A stretch of 64,000 nt of DNA from Roseateles_E cavernae (GCF_040187885.1 NZ_JBDPLH010000005.1:186001-250000), one strand, 5' to 3'; shown: positions 55,156-64,000, counted from the first letter of the stretch. The notes: generated by a model from the sequence alone, not told the origin. Translations and numbers: made by a program.

Positions 55156-58100
55156 TCAGAAGCGCGACGCCGCCTCGCTGGGGCGCTGGATGCGGAACCA
55201 GGCCGCATACATCGCCGGCAGCGCCAGCAGGGTCAGCGCGGTCGCGACGATCAGGCCACCCATGATGGCCACCGCCATCGGCCCCCAGAACACCGAGCGC
55301 GACAGGGGCACCATGGCCAGCACGGCGGCCGCGGCCGTCAGCACGATAGGCCGGAAGCGCCGCACGGCCGACTCGACAATCGCCTGCCAGGCCGGCACGC
55401 CGCGCTCGCGGTCCTGCTCGATCTGGTCGATCAGGATCACCGAGTTGCGCATGATCATGCCCATCAGCGCGATCACGCCCAGCAGCGCGACAAAGCCGAA
55501 GGGCCGGTCCAGCAGCAGCAGCGCCGCCGCCACGCCGGCGATGCCCAGCGGCCCGGTCAGGAACACCAGCATCGAGCGCGAGAAGCTCTGCAGCTGCAGC
55601 ATCAGCAAGGTGAAGGTGATGAACAGCATGATGGGCACACCGGCCGCGATCGAGCCCTGGCCCTTGCTGCTCTCCTCCACCGCCCCGGCCACATCGATCG
55701 AATAGCCCAGCGGCATCTTGGCCTGCAGCTCCTTGAGCTGCGGCCAGATCTGGGCCGAGACCGTGGCCCCTTGCAGGCCCTCGGCCACATCGCCCTGCAC
55801 CGTGATCGCGTAGTTGCGGCCCTCGCGCTGCAGCAGACCCGGCTCCCATTCGAAGCTGACCTTGGCGATCTGGGTCAGCGGAATGCTGCGCCCGCTGGCG
55901 GTCGGCACATAGGCATTGCCCAGATCGGTGATGGCCTCGCGCTCGGCCAGCGGCTGGCGCAGCACGATGTCGATCAGCTTGTCGCCCTCGCGGTACTGAC
56001 CTATCGTGCTGCCGGACAGCAGGGTGCGCGAGGCCTGCGCCAGGCTCTGGCTGCTGACACCCAGCGCACGCGCCTTGTCCTGATCAACCTCCAGGCGCAG
56101 GGACTTGACCGACTCGTTCCAGTTGTCGTTGACGCCGCGCATATTCGGGTTGGCGCGCAGAATCGCCTTGGCCTGGTCGGCCCACAGCCGCACGGTCGCG
56201 ACATCGCTGCCGGCGACGCGGAACTGCACCGGATACGACACCGGCGGCCCATTGGGCAGCAGCTTGACGCGGCTGCGCACCTCGGGGAACTCGGCCGCCA
56301 CCAGCGCCGGCAGGCGCTTGCGCAAGGCCTCGCGCTCGCGCAGGTTCTTCGGCAGTACGATGGCCTGGCTGACGTTGGGCGCCGGGAAGATCTGGTCCAG
56401 CGGCAGATAAAAGCGCGGCACGCCGCTGCCTATCCAGGTGCTGACCGAATCGACGCCCGGCTCGCTCATCATGCGTGCCTCGAAGCGCTGCGCGATCGCG
56501 CGGCTCTGCTCTATCGTCGCGCCCTCGGGCAGCGTGAAGTCGACCAGGATCTCTGGGCGGCTGGAGTCCGGGAAGAACTGCTGCTGCACCCGCCCCATGC
56601 CGACCAGACCCAGCGCGAAGATCAGCACCGTCATGCCGATGGTCTTCCAGCGGTTCTGCACGCACCACAGCACCAGGCGGCGGAAGCGGTTGTAGAACGG
56701 CGTGTCGAACAGCTCATGCGCCCCACCCTCGCCGGCCACATGGCTGCGCAGCAGCAGCGAGCCCAGATAGGGCACGAAATAGATAGACACCACCCAGGAG
56801 ATCACCAGCGCGGCCGCCGTCACCGCGAAGATCGCGAAGGTGTATTCACCGGTGGCCGACTGGGCCATGCCGATGGGCAGGAAGCCCACCGCCGTGATCA
56901 GGGTGCCGGTCAGCATGGGCATTGCCGTCGCGTCATAGGCAAAGGTCGCGGCGTGCATCTTGTCGTAGCCCTCTTCGAGCTTGCGCACCATCATCTCGAC
57001 CGCAATGATGGCGTCGTCGACCAGCAGGCCCAGCGCGATGATCAGCGAGCCCAGCGAGATCTTGTGCAGGCCCACACTCCAGTAAAACATCGTCACAAAG
57101 GTGATCGCCAGCACCAGCGGGATCGTGATCGCCACCACCAGGCCGGGCCAGATGTCGATGCGCAGCGGCTTGGTGTGCAGACCCAGCGCGATGAAGCTGA
57201 CCGCCAGCACGATCACCACCGCCTCGATCAGCACCTGCACGAACTCGTTGACCGAGCGCGTCACCGCCTGCGGCTGATCCTGGATCTGCGCCAGCTCGAT
57301 GCCGGCCGGCAGCTCCTTGCGGATCTTGGCGCTGGCTGCCTGCAGTGCCTTGCCCAGCGCGATGATGTCGCCACCCTTGGACATCGAGATGCCCAGCGCC
57401 ACCACATCCTTGCCCTGGTGGCGCACCATGATGGACGGCGGGTCGGCGTAGGCACGCTTGATCTCGGCGATGTCGGACAGGCGGATGCTGCTGGCGATGC
57501 CGGTGGCCGGATTGATCGCGCGGATCGGAAAGTCCTTCAGCGCCTGCACCGAATTGAGCTGGCCGCCGATACGGACCTGCAGATTGCCGCTGCCGGCATT
57601 CAGCACGCCGGCGCCCTCGACCGCGTTCTGCGCCCCGAGCTGATTGATCACCTGGCCGAAGTCCAGGCCCAGCTCGGCCAGGCGCTTCTGCGAGATCTCG
57701 ATGAAGAGTTTTTCCGCCTGGGCGCCAAAGGTTTCGACCTTGGCGACATCGGGCAGTTTCAGCAGCTGGGCCCGCACCCGGTCGGCATGCTCGCGCAATT
57801 CCTCGCGGCTGAAGCCATCGGCCGACAGCGCCAGGATGGAGCCGTAGACATCGCCGAATTCGTCATTGAACAGCGGCCCGAGCACCCCCTGGGGCAGGGT
57901 GTGGCGCATATCGCCGACCTTTTTGCGCACCAGATACCAGGTGCCCGCGACCTCCTTGGCCGGCGTGCTGTCCTTCAGCTGGAACAGGGTCAGCGACTCG
58001 CCCGGCTTCGTGAAGCTGCGGATCTTGTCGGCATGCGGCACCTCCTGCAGCGTCTTCTCGATCTTGTCGGTCACCTGCTCGGCCACCTGCTGCGCGGTCG

Positions 58101-58296
58101 CGCCGGGCCAGAAGGCCTGGACCACCATGATGCGGAAGGTGAACGGCGGATCCTCGTCCTGGCCCAGCTGGAAATAGGCGGCAAAGCCCATCACCATCAG
58201 CACCACCATCAGATAGCGGGTCAGGGCCGGATGCTCCAAGGCCCAGCGGGACACATTGAAGCGTGAGCCCACATAGGGCTTGGTCGAAGTGCTCAT
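55156..58296 (-). CDS. RND efflux transporter permease (AcrB/MexF-like, hydrophobe/amphiphile type)
   Basis: Inner-membrane proton-driven pump subunit of a tripartite efflux system. The 1046 residues match the HAE1 family: N-terminal TM helix, periplasmic porter loops, and the proton-relay motif GLLVDDAIIAVEM near 425-437 in TM4, with further TM helices at the C-terminus. It follows the adaptor by 18 bases. No outer membrane factor gene is present, so it must use one from elsewhere. Substrate cannot be predicted; the opening GQDEDPPFTFRIMVV is shared with TriC/VexK-like pumps, which is only suggestive. Confidence 0.93.
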   Translation of the reverse strand: MSTSTKPYVGSRFNVSRWALEHPALTRYLMVVLMVMGFAAYFQLGQDEDPPFTFRIMVVQAFWPGATAQQVAEQVTDKIEKTLQEVPHADKIRSFTKPGESLTLFQLKDSTPAKEVAGTWYLVRKKVGDMRHTLPQGVLGPLFNDEFGDVYGSILALSADGFSREELREHADRVRAQLLKLPDVAKVETFGAQAEKLFIEISQKRLAELGLDFGQVINQLGAQNAVEGAGVLNAGSGNLQVRIGGQLNSVQALKDFPIRAINPATGIASSIRLSDIAEIKRAYADPPSIMVRHQGKDVVALGISMSKGGDIIALGKALQAASAKIRKELPAGIELAQIQDQPQAVTRSVNEFVQVLIEAVVIVLAVSFIALGLHTKPLRIDIWPGLVVAITIPLVLAITFVTMFYWSVGLHKISLGSLIIALGLLVDDAIIAVEMMVRKLEEGYDKMHAATFAYDATAMPMLTGTLITAVGFLPIGMAQSATGEYTFAIFAVTAAALVISWVVSIYFVPYLGSLLLRSHVAGEGGAHELFDTPFYNRFRRLVLWCVQNRWKTIGMTVLIFALGLVGMGRVQQQFFPDSSRPEILVDFTLPEGATIEQSRAIAQRFEARMMSEPGVDSVSTWIGSGVPRFYLPLDQIFPAPNVSQAIVLPKNLREREALRKRLPALVAAEFPEVRSRVKLLPNGPPVSYPVQFRVAGSDVATVRLWADQAKAILRANPNMRGVNDNWNESVKSLRLEVDQDKARALGVSSQSLAQASRTLLSGSTIGQYREGDKLIDIVLRQPLAEREAITDLGNAYVPTASGRSIPLTQIAKVSFEWEPGLLQREGRNYAITVQGDVAEGLQGATVSAQIWPQLKELQAKMPLGYSIDVAGAVEESSKGQGSIAAGVPIMLFITFTLLMLQLQSFSRSMLVFLTGPLGIAGVAAALLLLDRPFGFVALLGVIALMGMIMRNSVILIDQIEQDRERGVPAWQAIVESAVRRFRPIVLTAAAAVLAMVPLSRSVFWGPMAVAIMGGLIVATALTLLALPAMYAAWFRIQRPSEAASRF

Positions 58297-58314
58297 GCGC
58301 GCCTGGCCTTGTTC

Positions 58315-59418
58315 TTAACGGGAAGCGGCCGCGGCTGCGGGCTCGGCATAACGCTTGACCTTCAGGCCCGCCGTCAGCACATGGACACCGGCGGTCACGA
58401 CTTCCTGGCCGGGCGCCAGCCCGCCGGACACCACCACCTCATTGCCGTCGGCACCGGCCACCTGGATAGGCTGCAGCTTGATCGTCATGGTCTTGCCGTC
58501 GAGCAGCCAGACCGAGGTCTTGCCCTGCTGCTCCAGCACCGCCGTCAGCGGCAGCTTGATCACATGGGCCTGCTTGGGCAGCTCCAGCAGCACGGTCGCC
58601 GTCTGGCCGAGCCGCGCATCGAGCTTGCCGGCATCGGCCTTGACCAGGAAGGTGCGCGTGGTCGGATCGGCCGCCGCCGACACCTCGCGCAGCTGCACCG
58701 GCTGCGCCGCCTGCTCGCTGCCCCAGAGCTTGACGGTCAGCGCGCCGGGCCGGCTGGCCGCCGCGCGCAGGCTGGCGATCATCTGCTCGGGCACCGAGAA
58801 CACCACGTCTTTCGGCCCCGCATGGGCCAGTTGCAGCACCGGCGTGCCGGCCGCCACCACCATGCCCGGCTCGGCATACACCGCCGTCACCACACCGCCG
58901 GCATCGGCCGTCAGCTGCGCATAGGCCGACTGATTGCTCTGCGCGCTGGACTGCGCCTTGGCCTGGTCCAGCTGGGCCTGAGCGGCCTTGAAGGCGGCGT
59001 CGCGCCGCTCCAACTCGGCCGCGCTGATGAAGCCCTGCTGGTGCAGCTCGATGAAACGCTTGTAGTCGGCACCGGCCTGATCGCGGTTGACGCGGGCGGC
59101 CTGCATGCCGGCGCGCGCCGCGTCCTGGGCCAGCAGCAGGTCCTGCGCATCGATGCGGGCCAGCAGCTGACCCGGCTTGACGGCATCGCCCAGATTGACG
59201 CGGCGCTCCAGCAGCTTGCCGCTGACCCGGAAGGACAGGCGCGACTCGGTGCGGGCGCGCAGCTCGGCCGCGTACTCATGGGTCAGCCCGGCGCTGTCAC
59301 TGGCCACCACCAGGGTGCGCACGGCCCGCTCGGGCTCGGGCGCGGGAGCGGGCTTGCTGCAGGCGGACAGCAGCAGGGCCGACGCCAGCAGCAGACCCAG
59401 GGATTGGACTTGGGACAT
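58315..59418 (-). CDS. RND efflux periplasmic adaptor lipoprotein
   Basis: Membrane fusion protein bridging the RND permease to an outer membrane channel. From the ATG at 59416-59418, with GAGGT nearby upstream, it has 367 residues, starting with a lipoprotein signal peptide and lipobox LLSAC near 15-19. It has the usual barrel-hairpin-lipoyl layout: RVSGKLLERRVNLGDAVKPGQLLARID near 60-90 and a coiled-coil rich in Ala/Gln near 105-160. An ATG five codons upstream is possible. Confidence 0.93.
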   Translation of the reverse strand: MSQVQSLGLLLASALLLSACSKPAPAPEPERAVRTLVVASDSAGLTHEYAAELRARTESRLSFRVSGKLLERRVNLGDAVKPGQLLARIDAQDLLLAQDAARAGMQAARVNRDQAGADYKRFIELHQQGFISAAELERRDAAFKAAQAQLDQAKAQSSAQSNQSAYAQLTADAGGVVTAVYAEPGMVVAAGTPVLQLAHAGPKDVVFSVPEQMIASLRAAASRPGALTVKLWGSEQAAQPVQLREVSAAADPTTRTFLVKADAGKLDARLGQTATVLLELPKQAHVIKLPLTAVLEQQGKTSVWLLDGKTMTIKLQPIQVAGADGNEVVVSGGLAPGQEVVTAGVHVLTAGLKVKRYAEPAAAAASR

Positions 59419-59452
59419 GGGTAACCTCATCAAAGCCGGCAGCGCCGCAGTA

Positions 59453-59470
59453 ACTGACTAATTGGTCAGT
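59453..59470. promoter_or_regulatory. TetR-type operator palindrome at the RND start site
   Basis: ACTGACTAATTGGTCAGT: ACTGAC and GTCAGT arms are perfect complements around TAATTG, itself almost symmetrical (one mismatched pair). It begins immediately after the -10 of the RND promoter, covering the expected start point, so a bound protein would repress. The regulator gene is not adjacent. Confidence 0.7.
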
Positions 59471-59499
59471 AATGTATTTGTCGCTTTGAGGCCTGTCAA
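59471..59499 (-). promoter_or_regulatory. Sigma-70 promoter of the RND efflux operon
   Basis: On the minus strand TTGACA (59494-59499), a 17-base spacer and TACATT (59471-59476): a perfect -35 and ideal spacing. It lies 53 bases upstream of the adaptor ATG. Confidence 0.75.
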
Positions 59500-59560
59500 A
59501 CCCGGCTGTGCCTTGTTTTGGCGACCTCGCGCATCGGCACACCCTCCGGCTGCGCACACA

Positions 59561-60424
59561 ATGCCGGCCGTGAGCATAGAACACTACGAAAATTTTCCCG
59601 TCGCTTCCTGGCTCTGTCCGCCGGCCCTGCGCCCGGCCATTGCCGCGATCTACCACTTCGCCCGCACCGCCGACGACATCGCCGACGAAGGCGAGGCCTC
59701 GGCCGAGCAGCGCCTGGCCGAGCTGCGCGCATACCGCGCCGATCTGCAGGCGGTCTCGCGGGGCCAGCCGCCCTCGCCGCGCTGGGCCGCCCGCGTCTTC
59801 ACGCCACTGGGCCCGGTGCTGCAGCGCCACCGGCTGCCATTGCCCCTGCTCGAAGCGCTGCTGGACGCCTTCGAGCAGGACCTGGTCAAGACCCGCTATG
59901 CCGACCGCGCCGAGCTGCTCGATTACTGCCGCCGCTCGGCCGACCCGGTCGGCCGGCTGCTGCTGCATCTGTATGGCGTCGGCGACGCACAGGCGCTGCG
60001 CCAGTCGGACGCGATCTGCTCCAGCCTGCAGCTGATCAATTTCTGGCAGGACATGAGCCGCGACGGCCCGCGCGGCCGCGCCTACGCGCCCCAGCAAGAC
60101 CTGGCACGCCACGGCCTGAGCGCCGAGGCCCTGCAGCGCTGCGAAGACAGCCCCGCCGCCCGCGCCCTGCTGCGCGACTTGTGCGACTGGGCCGAGCGCC
60201 TGATGCACGAGGGCGCGCCGCTGGTACACCGCCTGCCCGGCCGGGCCGGCTGGGAGCTGCGCCTGGTGGTACAAGGCGGCCTGCGCATTCTTGCGAAAAT
60301 CAAGGCCATGGATCACGCCACCCTGCTCACCCGCCCCCGTCTGCATGCGATAGACCTGCCCACGATGCTGTGGCGGGCCCTGCGTATGAAGGCGGGCCAG
60401 AACGCTCGCGTGGAGGCCCAGTGA
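59561..60424 (+). CDS. hpnC: Squalene synthesis protein HpnC (hydroxysqualene synthase)
   Basis: Trans-isoprenyl diphosphate synthase family enzyme of the three-gene HpnCDE route, converting presqualene diphosphate to hydroxysqualene. The 287 residues show the first Asp-rich motif ARTADDIADEGEAS near 29-42 and the second NFWQDMSRDGPRGRAYAP near 163-180. A GTG three codons in (59570) would also fit. Its stop overlaps the hpnD GTG start as GTGA. Confidence 0.9.
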   Translation: MPAVSIEHYENFPVASWLCPPALRPAIAAIYHFARTADDIADEGEASAEQRLAELRAYRADLQAVSRGQPPSPRWAARVFTPLGPVLQRHRLPLPLLEALLDAFEQDLVKTRYADRAELLDYCRRSADPVGRLLLHLYGVGDAQALRQSDAICSSLQLINFWQDMSRDGPRGRAYAPQQDLARHGLSAEALQRCEDSPAARALLRDLCDWAERLMHEGAPLVHRLPGRAGWELRLVVQGGLRILAKIKAMDHATLLTRPRLHAIDLPTMLWRALRMKAGQNARVEAQ

Positions 60425-61269
60425 CACCCGAGCAATACGTTCAGGACAAGGCGGCCAAGAGCGGGTCGAGCTTCTACTACGCCTTCCTCTTTCTGCCGCC
60501 GCCGCGCCGCGCCGCGATCACCGCCTTCTACGCCTTCTGCCGCGAGATCGACGATGTGGTCGACGAGATCCAGGACCCCGGCATCGCCGCCACCAAGCTG
60601 GCCTGGTGGCGCAAGGAAGCGGCCGGCGCTTTTGCCGGCTCGCCCCAGCATCCGGCGATGAAGGCGCTGATGCCCCATGTGGCCGACTACGACATCCGGC
60701 TCGAGCATCTGATGGCGGTCATCGAGGGCTGCCAGATGGACCTGGAGCAGACCCGCTATCTGGACTACCCGGGCCTGCAGCGCTACTGCCATCTGGTGGC
60801 CGGCGTGGTCGGCGAGGTGGCCTCCGGCATCTTCGGCCGCAGCGAGCCGGCCACCATCGCCTACGCCCACAAGCTGGGCCAGGCCCTGCAGCTGACCAAT
60901 ATCATCCGCGACGTCGGCGACGATGCGCGGCGCGGCCGCATCTATCTGCCGATCTCGGAGCTGCAGCAGTTCGACGTCAAGGCCCACGAGATCCTCAAGC
61001 GCGAGAAGCCCTGGGGCTATAGCGAGCGCTTCAGCGCGCTGATGCAGTTCCAGGCCCGGCGTGCCCATGCGCTCTACGACGAAGCCTTCGCGCTGCTGCC
61101 CGAGACCGACCGCCGCACGCAAAAGCCCGGGCTGATGATGGCCCATATCTACCGCGCGCTGCTGCGGGAGATCGAGGCCGAGCAGTTCCAGGTGCTGCAT
61201 CAGCGCATCTCGCTGACGCCGCTGCGCAAGCTCTGGATCGCGATGAAGACCAATTGGCGCGGCCGGTGA
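60421..61269 (+). CDS. hpnD: Presqualene diphosphate synthase HpnD
   Basis: Condenses two farnesyl diphosphates to presqualene diphosphate. The 282 residues start at GTG inside the hpnC stop. Asp-rich motifs are FCREIDDVVDEIQD near 39-52 and TNIIRDVGDDARRGRIYLP near 161-179, both matching the squalene/phytoene synthase family. It overlaps hpnE in the same GTGA way. Confidence 0.92.
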   Translation: MTPEQYVQDKAAKSGSSFYYAFLFLPPPRRAAITAFYAFCREIDDVVDEIQDPGIAATKLAWWRKEAAGAFAGSPQHPAMKALMPHVADYDIRLEHLMAVIEGCQMDLEQTRYLDYPGLQRYCHLVAGVVGEVASGIFGRSEPATIAYAHKLGQALQLTNIIRDVGDDARRGRIYLPISELQQFDVKAHEILKREKPWGYSERFSALMQFQARRAHALYDEAFALLPETDRRTQKPGLMMAHIYRALLREIEAEQFQVLHQRISLTPLRKLWIAMKTNWRGR

Positions 61270-62519
61270 AGCGCGTCGCCGTCATCGGCGGCGGCTGGGC
61301 CGGCCTGGCGGCGGCGGTGCGGGCCACCGACGCCGGGCGCCGCGTCACGCTGATCGAGATGGCGCCGCAGCTGGGCGGCCGCGCACGCAGCCTGGCGCAG
61401 CCGCCACGGCTGGACAACGGCCAGCACATCCTGATCGGCGCCTATGTGGAGAGCCTGGCGCTGATGCGCCGGGTCGGCGTGGACCCCGAGGTGGCGCTGT
61501 GGCGCGCGCCGCTGCGGCTGCGCTATCCCGAGCATGAGGGCCTGCGCCTGCCGCCGGGGCCGCCGCTGATCGCCTTCACCCGCGCGGTGCTGGCTTGCCG
61601 GGCCTGGCCGCTTGCTGCCCGGCTGGCGCTGCTGCGCGCCAGCCTGGGCTGGGCGCTGGCGGGGTTTCGCTGCGATGAGGAGCTCAGCGTTGACACACTG
61701 TGCCGCGGCCTGCCCGCGCCGGTGCGGCAGGAGCTGATCGACCCGCTGTGCGTGGCCGCGCTGAACACGCCGGCGACCGAGGCCAGCGCGGCGGTGTTTC
61801 TGCGCGTGCTGCGCGATGCGTTGTTCAGCGGCCGCGGCTCGGCTGACCTGCTGCTGCCGCGCCTGCCCTTGAGCGAGCTGCTGGCCGAGCCGGCGGCGCA
61901 ATGGCTGCGCGCGCGCGGCGTTGAGCTGCGGCTGGGCCGGCGCGTCGATCATGTCGATGCCCATGGCCGGGTCGATGGCGAAGGCTTTGACGCCGTGATC
62001 CTGGCCTGCAGCGCCACCGAGGCCGCGCGCCTGGCCGAGCCGCTTGCGCCCGGCTGGGCCGCGCTGGCCCGCGGGCTGCGCTTTGAGCCCATCGTGACCG
62101 TCTATCTGGAAAGCCCCGGCTCGGCGCTGCCTGCACCGATGCTGGCCTTGCACGAAGGCCCTGAGGCGCCGGCCCAGTTCGTCTTCGACCTCGGCCAGCT
62201 CGGCCATGCCAGCGGCCGCTTCGCTTTTGTGATCAGCGGCGCCGCGCCCTGGATCGAGCGCGGCCTGGAGGCCGCCGGCAGCGCGGTGCTGGCCCAGGCG
62301 CTGGCGGTGCTGCGCTGGCACAGCCCGCCGAGCGTGCTGCGGGTACTGGCCGAGAAGCGCGCCACCTTTGCCTGCACGCCGGGGCTGCGGCGCCCGCCGG
62401 CGGTGATCGCGCCGGGGTTATGGGCGGCCGGCGACTATATCGACGGCCCCTACCCGGCCACGCTGGAGGGCGCGGTGCGCGCGGGTCAGGCGGCTGCGGC
62501 CGCCATCCAGCAAGGCTGA
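61266..62519 (+). CDS. hpnE: Hydroxysqualene dehydroxylase HpnE
   Basis: FAD-dependent amine-oxidase-like enzyme reducing hydroxysqualene to squalene. The 417 residues begin at GTG 61266 overlapping the hpnD stop; a TTG at 61254 is less likely. The Rossmann motif VAVIGGGWAGLAAAVRA is near 4-20 and LGGRARS near 41-47; the C-terminal WAAGDYIDGPYPATLEGAVRAGQAAA is the family FAD signature. It is the last gene of hpnCDE; no squalene-hopene cyclase follows. Confidence 0.92.
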   Translation: MKRVAVIGGGWAGLAAAVRATDAGRRVTLIEMAPQLGGRARSLAQPPRLDNGQHILIGAYVESLALMRRVGVDPEVALWRAPLRLRYPEHEGLRLPPGPPLIAFTRAVLACRAWPLAARLALLRASLGWALAGFRCDEELSVDTLCRGLPAPVRQELIDPLCVAALNTPATEASAAVFLRVLRDALFSGRGSADLLLPRLPLSELLAEPAAQWLRARGVELRLGRRVDHVDAHGRVDGEGFDAVILACSATEAARLAEPLAPGWAALARGLRFEPIVTVYLESPGSALPAPMLALHEGPEAPAQFVFDLGQLGHASGRFAFVISGAAPWIERGLEAAGSAVLAQALAVLRWHSPPSVLRVLAEKRATFACTPGLRRPPAVIAPGLWAAGDYIDGPYPATLEGAVRAGQAAAAAIQQG

Positions 62520-63596
62520 TCAGGGCTGATCCGGCTGGCGCGCAAACGGTGCCGCCAGCGGCTCGCCGACGAACACACTCTGCGCCGGCCAGAGCACGCT
62601 GCGCCAATAGGCCTCGAGCGCACTGACGCCCTGCAGATAGTTCAGCAACAGCAGCTGCGGATGCGGGAACTTCTGCAGATGGTTGCAGGGCTCGCTGACC
62701 GCGCCGTGGCTGGCTGTGGCCCCCGCCGCTAGCCAGTCCAGCGCGCTCATCTGCGGGCCGCTGGTGCGCTCCAACTGCCCGCCCAGCGAGGTCAGATGAT
62801 CGGCCAGCGCGCCGGGCAGGAAAGGGATCTGGTCCAGGCCCTCGACCCGCGCCAGCCCGGTCTGGTAGAGCACCACCTCGGCCAGCGGCGGCAACTGGTC
62901 CTGATCGAGCTGGCGCACCTCGACGCCCCAGGCCCACAGCCGACCCGGCGGCGGAAACAGCGGCGCACGCACATTGCGGGCCTTGTCGGCCGTGCTGGCG
63001 AACACCGCCTGCACCGGCGGCGTGCCGCGCTGCGCCAGGCTGTGGTCGGCGGCCACGCCGCGGTCGATCAGCGCCCGGGCCTGCTCGACCGAGCGCGCGG
63101 CCAGCAGCATGGCCGGCCGCCAGCCGAGATCGCTGAAGGGCTTGTGGCCGGTATAGGCCACATAGGGCGAGGGCTTGGAAGGCGCGCAGCTCTGCTTGCA
63201 GAGCTCGGCCTGAAAGCCCAGCGCCAGCGCGCCGGTGATGGAGTTGCAGGCCACCGCATAGGGCTGGCTCCAGGCCAGCGCCAGTGCCTGTACCCGACCC
63301 GGCAGGCGGCGCTGCAACTGTGCCTGCAGTTCATCGAACTCGGCCGGGCTCAAGCTCGGCCGCAGCGGCAGCTCGACCCGCAGGACCTGCTCGGCGGCCA
63401 AGCCGCGCCGCCGGGCGTAATGTTCGCCCACCGCCACCGAATAGGGATCGGCCGTGTTGATCACGACGGCAATATCGGCGGCCGTCAGCCGGCCTGCGGT
63501 CGGTGGCACCCGCAGCCATTGCGGCGAGGCTGGGGACTGGGCCTGGGCGGTGGCCACCAGCATCAGCCCGGCCAGCAGCGCGGCCGCTGTCTTCAT
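62520..63596 (-). CDS. TIGR03790-family secreted protein of unknown function
   Basis: The 358 residues start with a signal peptide (AAALLAGLMLVATAQA) at the ATG 63594-63596. The mature part has ADIAVVINTADPYSVAVGEHYARRRGL near 39-65, ALAWSQPYAVACNSITGALALG near 105-126 and GATASHGAVSEPCNHLQKFPHP near 292-313, which I recognise as the TIGR03790 family. It converges with hpnE; the stop codons are adjacent. The role is unknown. Confidence 0.78.
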   Translation of the reverse strand: MKTAAALLAGLMLVATAQAQSPASPQWLRVPPTAGRLTAADIAVVINTADPYSVAVGEHYARRRGLAAEQVLRVELPLRPSLSPAEFDELQAQLQRRLPGRVQALALAWSQPYAVACNSITGALALGFQAELCKQSCAPSKPSPYVAYTGHKPFSDLGWRPAMLLAARSVEQARALIDRGVAADHSLAQRGTPPVQAVFASTADKARNVRAPLFPPPGRLWAWGVEVRQLDQDQLPPLAEVVLYQTGLARVEGLDQIPFLPGALADHLTSLGGQLERTSGPQMSALDWLAAGATASHGAVSEPCNHLQKFPHPQLLLLNYLQGVSALEAYWRSVLWPAQSVFVGEPLAAPFARQPDQP

Positions 63597-63638
63597 TTCG
63601 CCATGTAGAAAATTCACAAAATCCCGCACAATGAAAGC

Positions 63639-64000
63639 ATGAAAAACAAAGAGGGGCAGACGCCCGCAGTTCAAGTCCTGGAACGCGCCTTTACCTTGCT
63701 GGACGTTCTGGCCAGCCATCAAGACCCCGTTTCACTGAAGCAGATCAGCGAAACCACCGGTCTCCACCCCTCGACGGCGCACCGCATTCTCAACGACCTG
63801 GCGATCGGCCGTTTCGTCGACCGGCCCGAGGCCGGTAGTTATCGGCTGGGCATGCGCTTGCTGGAGCTGGGCAATCTGGTCAAGGCGCGGCTGGATGTGC
63901 GCGATGCGGCGCTGGGGCCTATGCGCGAGCTGCACAAATTCACCCATCAGCCGGTCAATCTGTCGGTGCGCCAGGGTGACGAGATCGTCTATATCGAGCG
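63639..64000 (+). CDS. IclR-family transcriptional regulator (partial, N-terminal part)
   Basis: The first 120 residues run off the right edge. The N-terminal winged helix-turn-helix is clear: VQVLERAFTLLDVLASHQDPVSLKQISETTGLHPSTAHRILNDLAIGRFVDR at about 11-63, then SYRLGMRLLELGNLV and the start of the effector domain with VNLSVRQGDEIVYIER. It is divergent from the TIGR03790 gene with 42 bases between starts. The regulated pathway is unknown from this window. Confidence 0.9.
   Translation, partial: MKNKEGQTPAVQVLERAFTLLDVLASHQDPVSLKQISETTGLHPSTAHRILNDLAIGRFVDRPEAGSYRLGMRLLELGNLVKARLDVRDAALGPMRELHKFTHQPVNLSVRQGDEIVYIE

Overview
The window is about 64 kb of GC-rich (roughly two-thirds G+C), densely packed chromosomal DNA. 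Gene content and order point to a betaproteobacterium of the order Burkholderiales, most likely the Roseateles/Pelomonas/Mitsuaria/Rubrivivax side of the group. Pointers are hisZ next to purA, the ndk-rlmN-pilW-rodZ-ispG-hisS-yfgM-bamB-der-hfq-hflX-hflK-hflC run, the sucA-sucB-lpdA-zapE run, etfBA next to an acyl-CoA dehydrogenase, and tig-clpP-clpX-lon. Taxon assignment is inference; there is no rRNA here. I see no phage, insertion sequence, CRISPR array or plasmid function, and composition is even throughout.

Layout. 1-4.2 kb: end of an unidentified gene, the bifunctional NAD(P)HX repair enzyme, RNase R, and tRNA-Leu(CAG) with its own promoter and terminator. 4.2-20.7 kb: a long minus-strand series of housekeeping genes: purine phosphoribosyltransferase, purA, hisZ, a DUF2065 protein, hflC, hflK, hflX, hfq, der, bamB, yfgM-like, hisS, ispG, rodZ-like, pilW, rlmN and ndk. 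20.7-30.6 kb: rluB with unusual low-complexity tails, scpB, rluD, bamD (opposite strand), a DinG/YoaA helicase, a YdcH-type small protein, a PP2C phosphatase, a secreted coiled-coil protein and zapE. 30.6-37.9 kb: the 2-oxoglutarate dehydrogenase complex (sucA, sucB, lpdA), with a divergent 2OG-Fe(II) oxygenase and a small Cys-cluster protein. 37.9-41.3 kb: two tandemly duplicated peptide-type ABC substrate-binding proteins with no permease or ATPase nearby. 41.3-45.9 kb: etfB-etfA-acyl-CoA dehydrogenase-nitronate monooxygenase. 46-49 kb: glutamate racemase, a UMF1-type MFS transporter and a tRNA cluster (Leu-UAA, three tandem Gly-GCC, Cys-GCA, a fourth Gly-GCC). 49-55 kb: lon, clpX, clpP, tig and tRNA-Leu(UAG), a protein-quality-control block. 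55-59.5 kb: an RND efflux permease and adaptor. 59.5-64 kb: hpnC-hpnD-hpnE (squalene synthesis), a TIGR03790-type secreted protein and the start of an IclR regulator.

The most interesting signals are regulatory. clpX and lon share a leader with the same sequence block and the same stem. clpP has a sigma-32-like promoter. The RND operon has a near-consensus sigma-70 promoter followed directly by a TetR-type palindrome, with no regulator gene beside it. A LacI/PurR-type palindrome overlaps the -35 of the 2OG oxygenase, and an ACGTTAACGT palindrome covers the etfBA start region. The substrate-binding protein duplication carried its promoter block with it. I found no clearly undescribed multi-gene system; most of the window is conserved core genome.
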